The notes: generated by a model from the letters alone, not told the origin. Counted from the stretch's first letter, positions 24,988 through 34,640 are shown. The stretch is 42,681 nucleotides of DNA from Planctomycetota bacterium (GCA_018694835.1 JABHOG010000030.1:1-42681), one strand, 5' to 3'. Program-made: numbers and translations.

Positions 24988-27900
24988 CTAGCTTGAGGCT
25001 GCGCGGCTCCTTGCCCTGGCCACCATCTTCTTCATCTGCACGCCAAGATCATCGAAGAGCGTGTAGAAGAGTGGCACGGCGATCAGGGTGAACAGGGTCG
25101 AAGAAGTCAATCCGCCGAGCATGACGATCCCCAGTGGTCGATAACTGGGTCCCATTCCCTGTGCCGGCAGTAACACCAGTGGAAGTAATCCGCAAATCGT
25201 TGTGCTGGCAGTCATCAGGATCGGCCGAAGTCGAATTCTCCCCGCCTGTAGTAGCGCCTCTTTTCTGGTGGCACCCTGATCCCGTTGTCGATTGATCGCG
25301 TCGACCAGAACGATGGCATTGTTGACGACGATTCCCAGCAAGATCACGAAACCGGCGATGGCGGTGGTCGACAACGACTCTCCGGAGAACCACAGGGTCC
25401 AGTAAGCTCCGCTGAACAGAAATGGAATGCTACAGAGGATCGAAAGAGGGAGCAGCAATGACTCGAACAGCACTCCCATCAACGCAAAGATCAACACGAT
25501 CGCCAGCGCTCCCGCCTGAGCCATGTCTGAGAGGTCAGCCTGGAACTGGTTGAGTCCACCCTCGATGGCGGCTGAATATCCTTCAGGTAATTGCATCCCT
25601 TCGAGGATGGGTGCGATTCGGCCCTCGATCTTCCTCAGATCTGAACCCTCCTCCAGCTCCAGCGCCAACGACAGGCTGACTTCACGATCCTCCCTGCGGA
25701 TCATCGGTGGAGTCCTCGACATCTTGAGTGAAGCCACCGACCCCAGCGGAATCGAACCCCCACTGTCATTCGAGATGGGTATCCCCGGAAGTTCACCGAG
25801 GGTTGGTGTTTCGTCTTCGCTGTAAGAGATCCAGACTGGCAAGTCTTCGCCATCGATCTGTGCCTCGGGTAGTGGAGCACCTCGAAGCATCCAGCCGACG
25901 ATGCTGGAGAGTCTGGTCCCAGAGATGCCAAATCTCTGTGCCTGTTCACGATCCACCTCGACCGAAATCTGATCGGCTGTGCGAGAGTCTTCTCCTCCTC
26001 GTGAGATCTCTACGATCCCCGGCGCGTCCGAAAGGAAAACTTCCAGTTGATCGGAAATCTCCGTTACTCTCCTGGCTTCCGCTCCCTTGACCACCACTCT
26101 CAAGCGGTCGGAATCTTGATTCATCTGTTGGCCACCGGAGAACTCGATGTCGACACCCGCGAATCCAGGATCGTTACGGCGTAGTTCGGCGGTGAATCCA
26201 ACCGTGTCTACCTGAGCCCCCGGAGGAAAGAAGAAAGCCAGGGTTCCACCGCTGCGACGAAACCATGCTGCGACATCTTTAACTTCCCACTGCTGGGCGA
26301 TCTCGAGATAGGACTGCCTCACTTTTTCCATCGTCTGGTCGGAGTCGTACAGCGAGCGAGAGTCAGGGAACTCGACAGTCAGCGCCACACGGTGACTCGG
26401 TCCGGAAGCAGCAGACCTCACCGCCAACCACCTCAAAGGCAACGAAGAGGTTCCGAGAATCAGCAGAAGAAACCAAAAGCAAGCCAGACGCTGGTCGAGA
26501 ACTCGAGACAGGAGTCGCGAATACCATTCAGTGATGGCCCACTCCGGTCGCGGAGCCGAAGGCCTCGCCGCAGAAGTGAATCTCAACCCCACGGGGATGA
26601 AGAGCAAGGCCACCAGCAGGCTGGCGATGATCGAATAGCAAACCGGAAGACCAAACTCACCCAGCATCAAACGGGTATTGGAGTCTCCTGAGAGAAAGAC
26701 CAGCGGGATGAACACGGCAACCGTGGTCAGTGTTGCCAGCGTTACCGCCAGCGCCACCTCTCCCACTCCCTTGCCCACCACCTCGCCGGGATCGCTGGTC
26801 TGCGAGGAACACCTGGAAATGCTCTCAGAAACCACGATGGCATTATCGATCAGCATTCCGATGCCGATGGTGAGTCCCGTCAGGGAGAGCAGATTGAAAG
26901 TGCCGCCCTGTGCCCAGATCACCACGACCGCGATCAACAACGACAGTGGAATGGCACCGGCAACGATCAAGGTGCTGGCGATTTCACGCATGAAGAGCCA
27001 CAAGATCAACACCGCCAGCAAGCCTCCCCATGCACAGGCGTCTCGCAGACTGGTCAGGGAGCTGGAAATCACCTTCCCCTGGTTAAAGAACTCCGAGAAC
27101 TCGACCCCCCTCAGTCGGGGATCCTCGCTGATCTGGCCATCCAGAATCTCGCTGATGGCACTGCACATCTCGACGGTGTTGGCATCGGACTCCTTGGAGA
27201 TATCGATGATGTTGCAAAGACGTCCATTCAATCGGACCACGAAGTCCTTCATCCCGTACTTGATGCTCACGTCTGCAATGTCGCCCAGCCTCAAGGAGTC
27301 GGTGACCGGAAATTGTCGGATGGATTCGAGATCATTGAAACGAGATCCGAGCCGAATCACGAACCTGCGCCCCGACTCCTCGACGGTTCCCGCGGATCCC
27401 TCAACGCTCTCCCCACTGAGCCTGGAGATGAGTTTGCGTAGATCGATACTGTGGGCCCAGACTTCATCTGGATCCAACTCGATACTGACCGCCTTCCCGA
27501 CCAGACCACGGACTTCCACCTTGGCGACACCCTCTACCGATTCGAGTCGTGGCCGTACGATGTTCTCCAGTAGTGGTTCGATGTCATCGTCATAGGTACT
27601 GGTCACTCCAAGCGACACGATGGGAACATCGGTCTCGAGATCGAATCTGAAGATCCGGTACTTTTCACTTCCTTCTGGAAGACTTGGTTTCAGCCTCTCC
27701 ATACGATCAACGATATCTGCATAGACTTCATTGGCAGGCGCATTTCCCGAGATGGTGACGGTGATGCTGCAACCTTCACTGGTGGAAAAGCTGCGGATCT
27801 TCGAAAGACCAGGAATCGTACGTATCAGTTCCTCCGCAGGTTCGGCGATCGTCTCGGCCACCTCCAGAGGAGTCGATTCCCTGACACCAATTTGAACGGT

Positions 27901-28044
27901 GATGGTCCGATCAACGAATCCAGGTGGAAACAATTGAAGCGGTGTGGAAAGAAGGGAAATCACACCGATCACGATGACTGTCAATAACAGCATCATCACC
28001 ATCACTGGACGATCGAGTAGAGATCGCCGAATCGGTGCTGTCAT
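24988..28044 (-). CDS. RND family efflux pump subunit (second pump of operon)
   Basis: A 1018-residue inner-membrane proton-driven exporter of the RND (AcrB/MdtB) type with normal length: 12 membrane helices in two halves and two large periplasmic loops. It starts with IRRSLLDRPVMVMMLLLTVIVIGVISL, the usual first helix. TM4 reads GMLIDNAIVVSE, where the first proton-relay Asp is kept but the second is Asn. The second half has GIVVNNAIVLVDAINRQ in TM10 and TASTTICGLLPLVL. It overlaps the first pump gene by four bases (28041-28044), so the two pumps are translationally coupled and may assemble as a hetero-oligomer as MdtB/MdtC do. It is the last gene of the operon. Confidence 0.93.
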   Translation of the reverse strand: MTAPIRRSLLDRPVMVMMLLLTVIVIGVISLLSTPLQLFPPGFVDRTITVQIGVRESTPLEVAETIAEPAEELIRTIPGLSKIRSFSTSEGCSITVTISGNAPANEVYADIVDRMERLKPSLPEGSEKYRIFRFDLETDVPIVSLGVTSTYDDDIEPLLENIVRPRLESVEGVAKVEVRGLVGKAVSIELDPDEVWAHSIDLRKLISRLSGESVEGSAGTVEESGRRFVIRLGSRFNDLESIRQFPVTDSLRLGDIADVSIKYGMKDFVVRLNGRLCNIIDISKESDANTVEMCSAISEILDGQISEDPRLRGVEFSEFFNQGKVISSSLTSLRDACAWGGLLAVLILWLFMREIASTLIVAGAIPLSLLIAVVVIWAQGGTFNLLSLTGLTIGIGMLIDNAIVVSESISRCSSQTSDPGEVVGKGVGEVALAVTLATLTTVAVFIPLVFLSGDSNTRLMLGEFGLPVCYSIIASLLVALLFIPVGLRFTSAARPSAPRPEWAITEWYSRLLSRVLDQRLACFWFLLLILGTSSLPLRWLAVRSAASGPSHRVALTVEFPDSRSLYDSDQTMEKVRQSYLEIAQQWEVKDVAAWFRRSGGTLAFFFPPGAQVDTVGFTAELRRNDPGFAGVDIEFSGGQQMNQDSDRLRVVVKGAEARRVTEISDQLEVFLSDAPGIVEISRGGEDSRTADQISVEVDREQAQRFGISGTRLSSIVGWMLRGAPLPEAQIDGEDLPVWISYSEDETPTLGELPGIPISNDSGGSIPLGSVASLKMSRTPPMIRREDREVSLSLALELEEGSDLRKIEGRIAPILEGMQLPEGYSAAIEGGLNQFQADLSDMAQAGALAIVLIFALMGVLFESLLLPLSILCSIPFLFSGAYWTLWFSGESLSTTAIAGFVILLGIVVNNAIVLVDAINRQRDQGATRKEALLQAGRIRLRPILMTASTTICGLLPLVLLPAQGMGPSYRPLGIVMLGGLTSSTLFTLIAVPLFYTLFDDLGVQMKKMVARARSRAASS

Positions 28045-31000
28045 TGTTGCGTCTCCGAAGAGCGTGAACCGATGTCCACCAGTGATGCAAATACCGGCAC
28101 CACCAGCAGGGTCAGAATGGTGCTCGCCATCAAGCCGCCGATCACCGTCAAAGCCAGGGGAGCACGGATCTCGGAACCTTCTCCGCTACCAAGAATCATC
28201 GTGAGATGTTCGGTGCCAGGCAAGCGAGAGAGCACTCCGGTGACCGGTATCAATGCCAGCACGGTGGTCAGGGTCGTCATCAGGATCGGCCTCAGTCGCT
28301 TGCGCCCTCCTTCGATGAGAGCATCATTCATCGTCATTCCATCGGAACGAAGTCGATTGACCTGATCGAGCAGGACGATGGCATTGTTCACGACAATACC
28401 TGCGAGAACGATCATTCCGATCGATGTCATGACGGAGATGGGAGTGCCGGTGAGCCACAGGATGGGCACTACGCCGACCACGGAGAGAGGGATCGACAAC
28501 AAGATCACCAGTGGTTGTAGCAGCGATTCGAATTGTGAGGCCATGACGACGTACACGAGAAACACTGCCAGTGCCAATGCTGCGATGAGAGACTCCAGTG
28601 ACCTCTCCATCTCCTTCTTCTGCCCCACCACCTCGACCACTACATCTTCAGGAAGGTCCAATTCAGAATTGAGTTCCGCTTCGATCATCTCGGCGACCCT
28701 ACCCAGGTCAAATCCTGCCATCTGAGCCGACACCACCTTCGCTCGCTGTCGGCCGATTCGAAGGATCTCCGATGGCCCCTCCTCGATGGTCCAGCTTTCC
28801 AGTAGCTCCTCCAGCGGAATACTGCGGCCGCTCGGGCCCACCGCCACTCCGGTCGCGAGGATTTCTCCGATACTCGATCGATCTTCTTTCCGTAAACGAA
28901 CCCGGACATCGATTTGACGCTCTTGCCTTCGCAACCGCGTCGCTACCGTTCCAACATTCTTGTTTTGCAAGGCATCCGCGATCTCGCGAGTGCTGATGCC
29001 GAGTCGAGCCAATCGCTCTCGGTCTGGTCGCAGATGGTATTCCGGGCTCCCCGGAGCAGTGGACGGCTGAACCTCGGAGACCAGTCGACTGGCGACGAGC
29101 CGCTCGGTGATTTCTCGTTCGATCTGCTCCAGCTCAGCACTATCTGGACCCCGTACTTCGACTTCCAGAGGAGCACTCATCGAGAAGAGATGAGGCCTCT
29201 GCACATGGATGAGGGCATCGGGAAGATCGTCAGCCAGTGGCGCAATGCTGTCGATCAGTAGCTTTTCTGCAGTCGCGACATCGGTTCCATCGACGGCGAG
29301 CACCAGTTCGATCCGTGCGGTGTGTTCTCCTTCGGCAGACGCTTCCACATCATCACTGTCTCGCCCGATTCTTGCGACCACTCGATCCACTCCTGGCAAG
29401 GTCGCGATGCTGCGCTCCAGTTGCCTGACCCGCTCATCGGTCACATCGAGAGGAGTCCCCACCGGCAAAGAAATCTGCACCTCGATCTCGCCCCGGGCCA
29501 CTCTGGGGATCAGTTCCGATCCGAGTTGGGGAATCAACAGCCCCGCCACCACCACTGCAACTAACGCCATGATCAGGATCGACACCCTGTGATCGAGTGC
29601 CGATCGAATCCACCTGAGGTAAATCGTCTCGGTGTGCTGGATGATCCGACTCGCCACCCGCAAGGGGCCACCCGCCAGATGTCGGGATCGTTTGGCAATC
29701 GAAAAGAAGATCCGTAACGCCACCAGCAGGATCAACTGAGCCACCGAGATCATGATTGACCCCACTCCGAGTAGCAGCAGTTCAACTCGATTATGAAGCC
29801 ATAGAGCGGGTCCCATCAGAGAGAAGAAGTTGATCTTCTTCTTTTTCTTCTGATTCTCTCCCAGCTGCGGAAGTTGCTCGACACTCTCGATCAGCATCTC
29901 TTTCCTGATCGCTGGAGCCCGTGCTGCGAGCATCGGAACCAGGGTCAGTGAGACCACCAGTGCCGCCAGCAATGAACCGACCACGGCGACTGCCATGTCG
30001 CCGAAGACTTGACCTGCGAGGCCTTCGACGAAGACGATGGGAAAGAACACCGCAACCGTGGTCAGGGTCGATGCCGTCACCGCACCCGCCACTTCGGCTG
30101 CCCCTTCTACCGCTCCTCGAATCGGGTCTCCTGTCTCCTTCTGTTTGCGGAAGATCGATTCGAGTACCACGATGCTGGAATCCACCAACAGGCCGATTCC
30201 CAGGGCCAGTCCACCCAACGACATGATGTTGAGGGATGTATCGGAGATGTAGAGCGGTACAAAGGTCACCACGATCGAGCAGGGGATCGCAATCGCCACC
30301 ACCAGCGTTGTCGAAAGTTTGCCGAGAAACAGGTAGAGGACCAGCATCGCCAGCAGCCCTCCCACCAGCGCCGTCTGCCGTAGATCATCGATGGACCCCT
30401 CGATGAAATCGGCCTGATCGGAGAGCAAATCAATATTTGTTCCTGGCGGCAGCCATGAAGCCACGTAATCAGGCCGGCGAATGGCTCCACCACCTTGTTG
30501 TCCGAAACTGAATCCCCCTCGGCTCTCCTCGGCGACCTTTTCTCCGGCACGCTTCTCCTGCCAGAGCTGAAGTTGCCGTTGTTCCTCGGCGGTCCCGAAC
30601 ACTCGTTCTCGAACGCGTTTCGAAACGGAGATGATGTTGGCATCTCCCTCCTTCAACACCTCGACAAACACTGCCGGTTGACCATCGATTCGAGTGATGA
30701 CTCGGTCTTCTTGAAACGATCGACGAACATCGGCAACATCTCCAAGCCTGACCACCGAGAGTCCCTCGCGTAGTAGCGGGATGCTGAGAATGTCATCCGA
30801 ATCGACCACTTCATTTCGTACACGAAGGATGTAGTCGACATCCCCATCTTCCAGCAATCCGCTGGCCTGGTCGAAGTTCTCCTCTGCAAGTCGCCTCGAG
30901 ATCAACTCGATGGAAAGGCCACGGTTTCTGACCCGCTCCTCCGAGACCTCGACCAGGATCTCCTCTTCCAGTCCTCCCCGAACTCGAACTGCGGCCACTC

Positions 31001-31535
31001 CTGGAACTGTTTCCAGCCGCCGCTCCACCTCTTCCTCGGCGAGAACTCGCAATCTCCCCATATCCGCAGAACCGCTCAACCCAAAGAGCAGCACCGGATC
31101 GAGACGAGGGTCGTAGCGGAGGATGCTGGGACTCTCCGCTCGTTCCGGGAGATTCGCCTGATCGAGTTTCTCACGGATGTCCTGGATCGCCTCGGCGAGA
31201 TCCTGCCCCCAGGAAAACTCCAGGATGACATCACAGGTGCCGATCCTCGACAGCGATGAGATCCGTCGGAGCCCGCTCACCACCGAGAGAGTTTTTTCTA
31301 GTCTTCGAGCGACCCGTTCCTCGACTTCCTCCGGAGCGGCTCCCTGAAGTTCGGTCCGGACAGTAATTGTGGGTCGGTCCACCTCGGGTAACAGTTCGAT
31401 GGGCAATCGCATCAAGGAGACGATTCCAAAGACAACGATTGCCGAGGTGATCATGCAGAGTGCGATCGGCCGGCTCACGGCGCGTCCGATGACCTGGCTT
31501 GAAAGGGACGAAGGTGGATTCGATTCCGAATTCAT
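28041..31535 (-). CDS. RND family efflux pump subunit with extra TM6-TM7 insertion (first pump of operon)
   Basis: An 1164-residue RND exporter, over 100 residues longer than its partner. The N-terminal VSRPIALCMITSAIVVFGIVSL helix and RLPIELLPEVDRPTI are typical. TM4 is GIGLLVDSSIVVLES, where the second Asp is replaced by Ser. TM10 is GIVVNNAIVLLDQVNRL. Between the first-half and second-half helices, at about residues 540-640 (DNA roughly 29600-29910), lies an unusual stretch with a QKKKKK run and a hydrophobic segment of about 28 residues (VELLLLGVGSIMISVAQLIL is its start). Another smaller addition after the first periplasmic loop carries GGFSFGQQGGGA. It follows the adaptor gene by 17 bases and overlaps the second pump gene. 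Confidence 0.92.
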   Translation of the reverse strand: MNSESNPPSSLSSQVIGRAVSRPIALCMITSAIVVFGIVSLMRLPIELLPEVDRPTITVRTELQGAAPEEVEERVARRLEKTLSVVSGLRRISSLSRIGTCDVILEFSWGQDLAEAIQDIREKLDQANLPERAESPSILRYDPRLDPVLLFGLSGSADMGRLRVLAEEEVERRLETVPGVAAVRVRGGLEEEILVEVSEERVRNRGLSIELISRRLAEENFDQASGLLEDGDVDYILRVRNEVVDSDDILSIPLLREGLSVVRLGDVADVRRSFQEDRVITRIDGQPAVFVEVLKEGDANIISVSKRVRERVFGTAEEQRQLQLWQEKRAGEKVAEESRGGFSFGQQGGGAIRRPDYVASWLPPGTNIDLLSDQADFIEGSIDDLRQTALVGGLLAMLVLYLFLGKLSTTLVVAIAIPCSIVVTFVPLYISDTSLNIMSLGGLALGIGLLVDSSIVVLESIFRKQKETGDPIRGAVEGAAEVAGAVTASTLTTVAVFFPIVFVEGLAGQVFGDMAVAVVGSLLAALVVSLTLVPMLAARAPAIRKEMLIESVEQLPQLGENQKKKKKINFFSLMGPALWLHNRVELLLLGVGSIMISVAQLILLVALRIFFSIAKRSRHLAGGPLRVASRIIQHTETIYLRWIRSALDHRVSILIMALVAVVVAGLLIPQLGSELIPRVARGEIEVQISLPVGTPLDVTDERVRQLERSIATLPGVDRVVARIGRDSDDVEASAEGEHTARIELVLAVDGTDVATAEKLLIDSIAPLADDLPDALIHVQRPHLFSMSAPLEVEVRGPDSAELEQIEREITERLVASRLVSEVQPSTAPGSPEYHLRPDRERLARLGISTREIADALQNKNVGTVATRLRRQERQIDVRVRLRKEDRSSIGEILATGVAVGPSGRSIPLEELLESWTIEEGPSEILRIGRQRAKVVSAQMAGFDLGRVAEMIEAELNSELDLPEDVVVEVVGQKKEMERSLESLIAALALAVFLVYVVMASQFESLLQPLVILLSIPLSVVGVVPILWLTGTPISVMTSIGMIVLAGIVVNNAIVLLDQVNRLRSDGMTMNDALIEGGRKRLRPILMTTLTTVLALIPVTGVLSRLPGTEHLTMILGSGEGSEIRAPLALTVIGGLMASTILTLLVVPVFASLVDIGSRSSETQQ

Positions 31536-31552
31536 CTGCTGGATACAGGGAC

Positions 31553-32866
31553 CTAGCCCCTGTCCTCCTCTTCGGTGGTCGCTTTCTTCTCCTCGACAAT
31601 CGTCTCATCCTCGAGACTGACGTCTTCCACGGAATCACCATCTCTCAGTCTCGCCTGGCCCCGGACCACGATTCTGTCCTTGATGGTGATCTGTGGAACT
31701 GAAGAGAGCACTTCGAGTTGATCCTCCGATTGAAGGCCCGGATCGATCTCGACTCGTACCGCCTTGTTCTCACGAACGATGAATACGATCGAACGGTTAC
31801 CCTCGAACAACCTCGAGTTCTTGGGAACAAGGAGTGCATTTTCGTGGATCCCCAGTATCAAAGTACAGGTCGCAAATGCTCCCGGCAGCAAGAGTTGATC
31901 AGGATCATCGACCTCGACCCGGACCCGGATGGTGCCCTCGGTGGAATTGACCGCAGGACTGATGGCAGTGACCGTGCCCTGGAAGGTGCGACCACGAGCC
32001 GTTTCAGATGTCACAATCGCCTCCAGACCCAAACGTAACTCGCTGAGGCGACTCTGTGGAACACGGAGCCATGCAAGAAGCGGTTGGCTTCTCATCACGG
32101 TTGCCACCTTGGCTCCCGTAGCGACGTGCTCACCCGGCCGCAGATCGATCATCTGAATCCGACCATCAAAGGGGCTGACGATTGCCGATCTCGATCGATC
32201 GAGGCGAGCCATTTCCAGGGCAAGGTCCGCTTTCTCCACTCCCTGCATCTCGATGGCGAGGGTCAAATCCATCTTCTCGAGAGTGTGTTTCGACTTCTCA
32301 TGATTGATTCGAGCTTCTTGCTCGGCATAGCGACTCGCTTCGAGGGTTTCTTCCGATGCCAGCCTCCCCGCATCCCCATCGAATAGGTTCTCTAGCCGCT
32401 GGCGCTCTGCCTTGGCCCGATCGAGGGCCACCTGTGCCAACTCCGCTCCGCTGGCCACTTCCTTGAGAGTCAGTCTGGCACTGCCGAGTCGATGGGTCGC
32501 TTCTGCAAGAAGGATCTCCTTTTCTCGAATCGCAAGATCCAGATCGGTCGGATCGAGGCGAAGAATCAGCGTACCTTCACTGACCGTGGCTCCTTCATCG
32601 AAGGGAACTTCAGTGACGACCCCGGAAACGCGGGTGGTGAGGTCGACCCGATCGAGAGCTTCCAGGTCGGTGCTGATGGAGAGGGTTTGTTGAACCGAAT
32701 CAAACCAGCATGTCGCAGTCTCTACCGGGACAATGCGCTCGGCACTTTTCTTATTCGACGCCGGACCACCCATTTCAAAATTGCCAGAACATCCTGACAA
32801 CCAGATGAATAGAAAGGTGATCTTGAGAGCGTAGGAGAAGGGGTGGGAATCGCTGCGGTTCTTCAA
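31553..32866 (-). CDS. RND efflux periplasmic adaptor (membrane fusion) lipoprotein
   Basis: A 437-residue HlyD/AcrA-family adaptor. It begins with a lipoprotein signal ending in LSGC (C26), so it is probably anchored to the inner membrane and spans the periplasm. The lipoyl half-motif (VPFDEGATVSEGTLILRLD) leads into a helical hairpin (about 105-215), then IVSPFDGRIQMIDLRPGEHVATGAKV, then beta-barrel and membrane-proximal domains with VSPAVNSTEGTIRVRVEVDDPDQLLLPG. Start is a TTG with no good ribosome binding site. It is the first gene of a three-gene operon with two RND pumps. No TolC-like outer-membrane channel is encoded nearby, so the exit duct must come from elsewhere. The last 30 residues are acidic and repetitive (EDVSLEDETIVEEKK). 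Confidence 0.92.
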   Translation of the reverse strand: MKNRSDSHPFSYALKITFLFIWLSGCSGNFEMGGPASNKKSAERIVPVETATCWFDSVQQTLSISTDLEALDRVDLTTRVSGVVTEVPFDEGATVSEGTLILRLDPTDLDLAIREKEILLAEATHRLGSARLTLKEVASGAELAQVALDRAKAERQRLENLFDGDAGRLASEETLEASRYAEQEARINHEKSKHTLEKMDLTLAIEMQGVEKADLALEMARLDRSRSAIVSPFDGRIQMIDLRPGEHVATGAKVATVMRSQPLLAWLRVPQSRLSELRLGLEAIVTSETARGRTFQGTVTAISPAVNSTEGTIRVRVEVDDPDQLLLPGAFATCTLILGIHENALLVPKNSRLFEGNRSIVFIVRENKAVRVEIDPGLQSEDQLEVLSSVPQITIKDRIVVRGQARLRDGDSVEDVSLEDETIVEEKKATTEEEDRG

Positions 32867-33235
32867 AGAAATTAGTATCCATCCATTCGGGCCAGGGTAG
32901 TGCTGGAGTACCCAAACCTGACAACATGACCAGAATACAAATTGCCCGGTTCAGATCATGGTGTCAACAACATGTAACCCCAAATGGCACCCTCATCGAC
33001 GCTGCCCACCTCCGCTGGCCGCTTCATTTCATGAACCAACGGTGATGCGCGGCCCACGGAGCATCGGCAACAAGTGCAGGATGGCAAAGCAGCGAGCAGT
33101 GAGAGGCTCCAGCACCCACCCACTTCATCGTAATGAGCTGCGATTTCCCGCTCCATGCGAATTCCCGCTCCATTCGAATTCCCGCTCCATGCGAATTCCC
33201 GCTCCATGCGATTTCGCTTCAGGACTTCCCATCCA
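32867..33235. other. Intergenic region upstream of the RND efflux operon
   Basis: This 369-base stretch separates the adaptor gene (minus) from the small membrane protein gene (minus). It contains four 17-base tandem repeats (33141-33208) and should hold the efflux operon promoter. On the minus strand a perfect TTGACA occurs (plus-strand positions around 32962-32967) but no good -10 lies 16-18 bases from it. A minus-strand frame at 32956-33207 simply translates the repeats and is not believed. No regulator gene of TetR or MarR type is present. Confidence 0.6.
33141..33208. repeat. Four 17-bp tandem repeats
   Basis: The unit cgaattcccgctccatg is repeated head to tail at 33141-33157, 33158-33174, 33175-33191 and 33192-33208. 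The first copy differs at one base (cgatttc) and the second at its last base. A partial cgatttcgc follows. The array lies in noncoding DNA roughly 275 bases before the efflux operon start codon. There are no spacers, so it is not CRISPR. It could be an iteron-like or regulator binding array, or simply slippage-prone repeats. Confidence 0.95.
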
Positions 33236-33628
33236 TCAACCCAACTCCTTCAGGTGGATGGCTGCCGCAATAAAAAGAGATCCCATAACTGTCGCAGCCA
33301 GTCCCATCCATCGATGACCTCTCTCTCCGTAGATCTTCACTCGTAACCGCACCAGTTGCCTCGGCCACCAACAAAGGAACAGACTCTTGATCGCCGTGGC
33401 CCATGCCATCAGCCGGATCAATCCAGCCACATCTGCTCCGACTGTTGCATTCTCGAACAGCACCAGCAGCGCTGCGACCAGCCACAAGTAACCGAGGGAG
33501 CGCAACCAGAGCTCATCATTGGAGATCGAACTGAACCAACGAGCGACTCGATCCGGCTGGAAGAGCATCGGGAGCCCCAGCAGTAGTTGTACGATTCCGA
33601 CCAATAGGCTAAAGCTGATGAGATCCAT
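33236..33628 (-). CDS. Small membrane protein of unknown function
   Basis: A 130-residue hydrophobic protein starting at ATG 33628. It has about four transmembrane segments: ISFSLLVGIVQLLLGLPML (about 4-22), LGYLWLVAALLVLF (45-58), LIRLMAWATAIKSLFLCWW (70-88) and MGLAATVMGSLFIAAAIHL (108-126). The loop QPDRVARWFSS after the first helix is typical of small integral membrane proteins of the DoxX-like or DUF4345-like size class, but I do not recognise the family. The longer in-frame start at 33736 is unlikely, as it would overlap the rarD leader and add no conserved sequence. It is divergent from rarD. Function unknown. Confidence 0.65.
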   Translation of the reverse strand: MDLISFSLLVGIVQLLLGLPMLFQPDRVARWFSSISNDELWLRSLGYLWLVAALLVLFENATVGADVAGLIRLMAWATAIKSLFLCWWPRQLVRLRVKIYGERGHRWMGLAATVMGSLFIAAAIHLKELG

Positions 33629-33734
33629 GCTGATCCACCCATCCTTGTAATGAAATGACCACGAGCAATCGTTCTTCACCGCTGCGAAGCCCTTTCGGTG
33701 GAATTTCGTGCCACATGGAGAGATGGTACGCAGC

Positions 33735-34640
33735 ATGGAAGCCGTTGAAAACCAACAAGATCCCTCTCGGGCGACACTCGGTGTCGTCGAAGGGATCGTT
33801 GCCTATCTCTGGTGGGGAATCATCACCACCCTCTACTTCCGCTGGATGAAACGCACCGACCCGCTCGAACTGGTCGCCTGGCGAGTTCTCGGGGGCTTGC
33901 CGGTGATGCTGGTGGTGGTTCAGATCCGCGGTGAGTTGCCACTGCTTCGCAAAATTCTGCGCGATCGTCGTGCTGTCTTCGCCCTGTTCATCTCGGGACT
34001 GCTCATCCTGCTGAACTGGCTCACCTTCATATTCTCTGTCTTGAATGAACGCATCACCGAGGCCAGCCTCGGTTATTACATCAACCCCCTCGTCTCGGTG
34101 GCTCTCGGCGCCATCTTTCTCGGTGAAAAATTACGACCATTGCAGTGGCTTGCCGTCAGCCTCGCTGGAGTGGCGGTCATGCTGCTGGCCCTCACCACCG
34201 GATCATTGCCGTGGATCAGCCTGGTTCTGGCCTTCTCCTTCGGCGGCTACGGGCTGGTGCGCAAGCAGGTCAAGGCAGAATCAGAGGTGGGACTCTGCAT
34301 CGAGATGCTATTGCTACTGTTACCGATGCTGGCCCTTCAGGTCTGGCTCACTGCATCGGATCGAACCATCTTCCTCACCGATGCTCCCCTGACATGGGGG
34401 TTACTGATCGGCGGGGTGGTCACGGTGGTTCCACTGATTCTCTTCTCCCGATCCGCCAGAAAATTACGTCTCGCCACCGTCGGCTTGCTGCAATACATCG
34501 CTCCAACGGCACAGTTGTGCGTGGCAGTCTGGCTGGTCGGAGAAGTGATCGGAGATCGCTGGCCGGCATTGATCCTGATCGGGCTAGCGGTGCTTCTCTA
34601 CAGTTTCGATTCGATCCGAGCCCACCGAAATCGGTCCTGA
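33735..34640 (+). CDS. rarD: RarD-type EamA/DMT superfamily transporter
   Basis: A 301-residue protein with about ten transmembrane helices, matching the RarD branch of the drug/metabolite transporter superfamily. Signature segments are VVEGIVAYLWWGIITTLYFRW, ELVAWRVLGGLPVML, LNWLTFIFSVLNERITEASLGYYINPL and the second-half LRLATVGLLQYIAPTAQL. RarD proteins are poorly characterised permeases; the E. coli gene was noted for effects on chloramphenicol sensitivity. The start is not certain: ATG at 33735 begins where homologues do and has GGAGAG 12 bases upstream. An in-frame ATG at 33708 exists; the ATG at 33723 sits directly on the GGAGAG. It is divergent from the small membrane protein gene and precedes the MoxR operon by 177 bases. 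Confidence 0.88.
   Translation: MEAVENQQDPSRATLGVVEGIVAYLWWGIITTLYFRWMKRTDPLELVAWRVLGGLPVMLVVVQIRGELPLLRKILRDRRAVFALFISGLLILLNWLTFIFSVLNERITEASLGYYINPLVSVALGAIFLGEKLRPLQWLAVSLAGVAVMLLALTTGSLPWISLVLAFSFGGYGLVRKQVKAESEVGLCIEMLLLLLPMLALQVWLTASDRTIFLTDAPLTWGLLIGGVVTVVPLILFSRSARKLRLATVGLLQYIAPTAQLCVAVWLVGEVIGDRWPALILIGLAVLLYSFDSIRAHRNRS

Noticed and set aside
26678-27595. Plus-strand frame of 305 codons inside the RND pump region
   Set aside because: Product is Ser/Thr/Arg-rich without domains and lies wholly opposite a clear RND pump gene.
32956-33207. Minus-strand frame across the 17-bp repeats
   Set aside because: It only translates the tandem repeats (MEREFAWSGNSNGAGI type) and has no start signal.
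33141-33208. CRISPR array
   Set aside because: Repeats are contiguous with no spacers and no cas genes are present.
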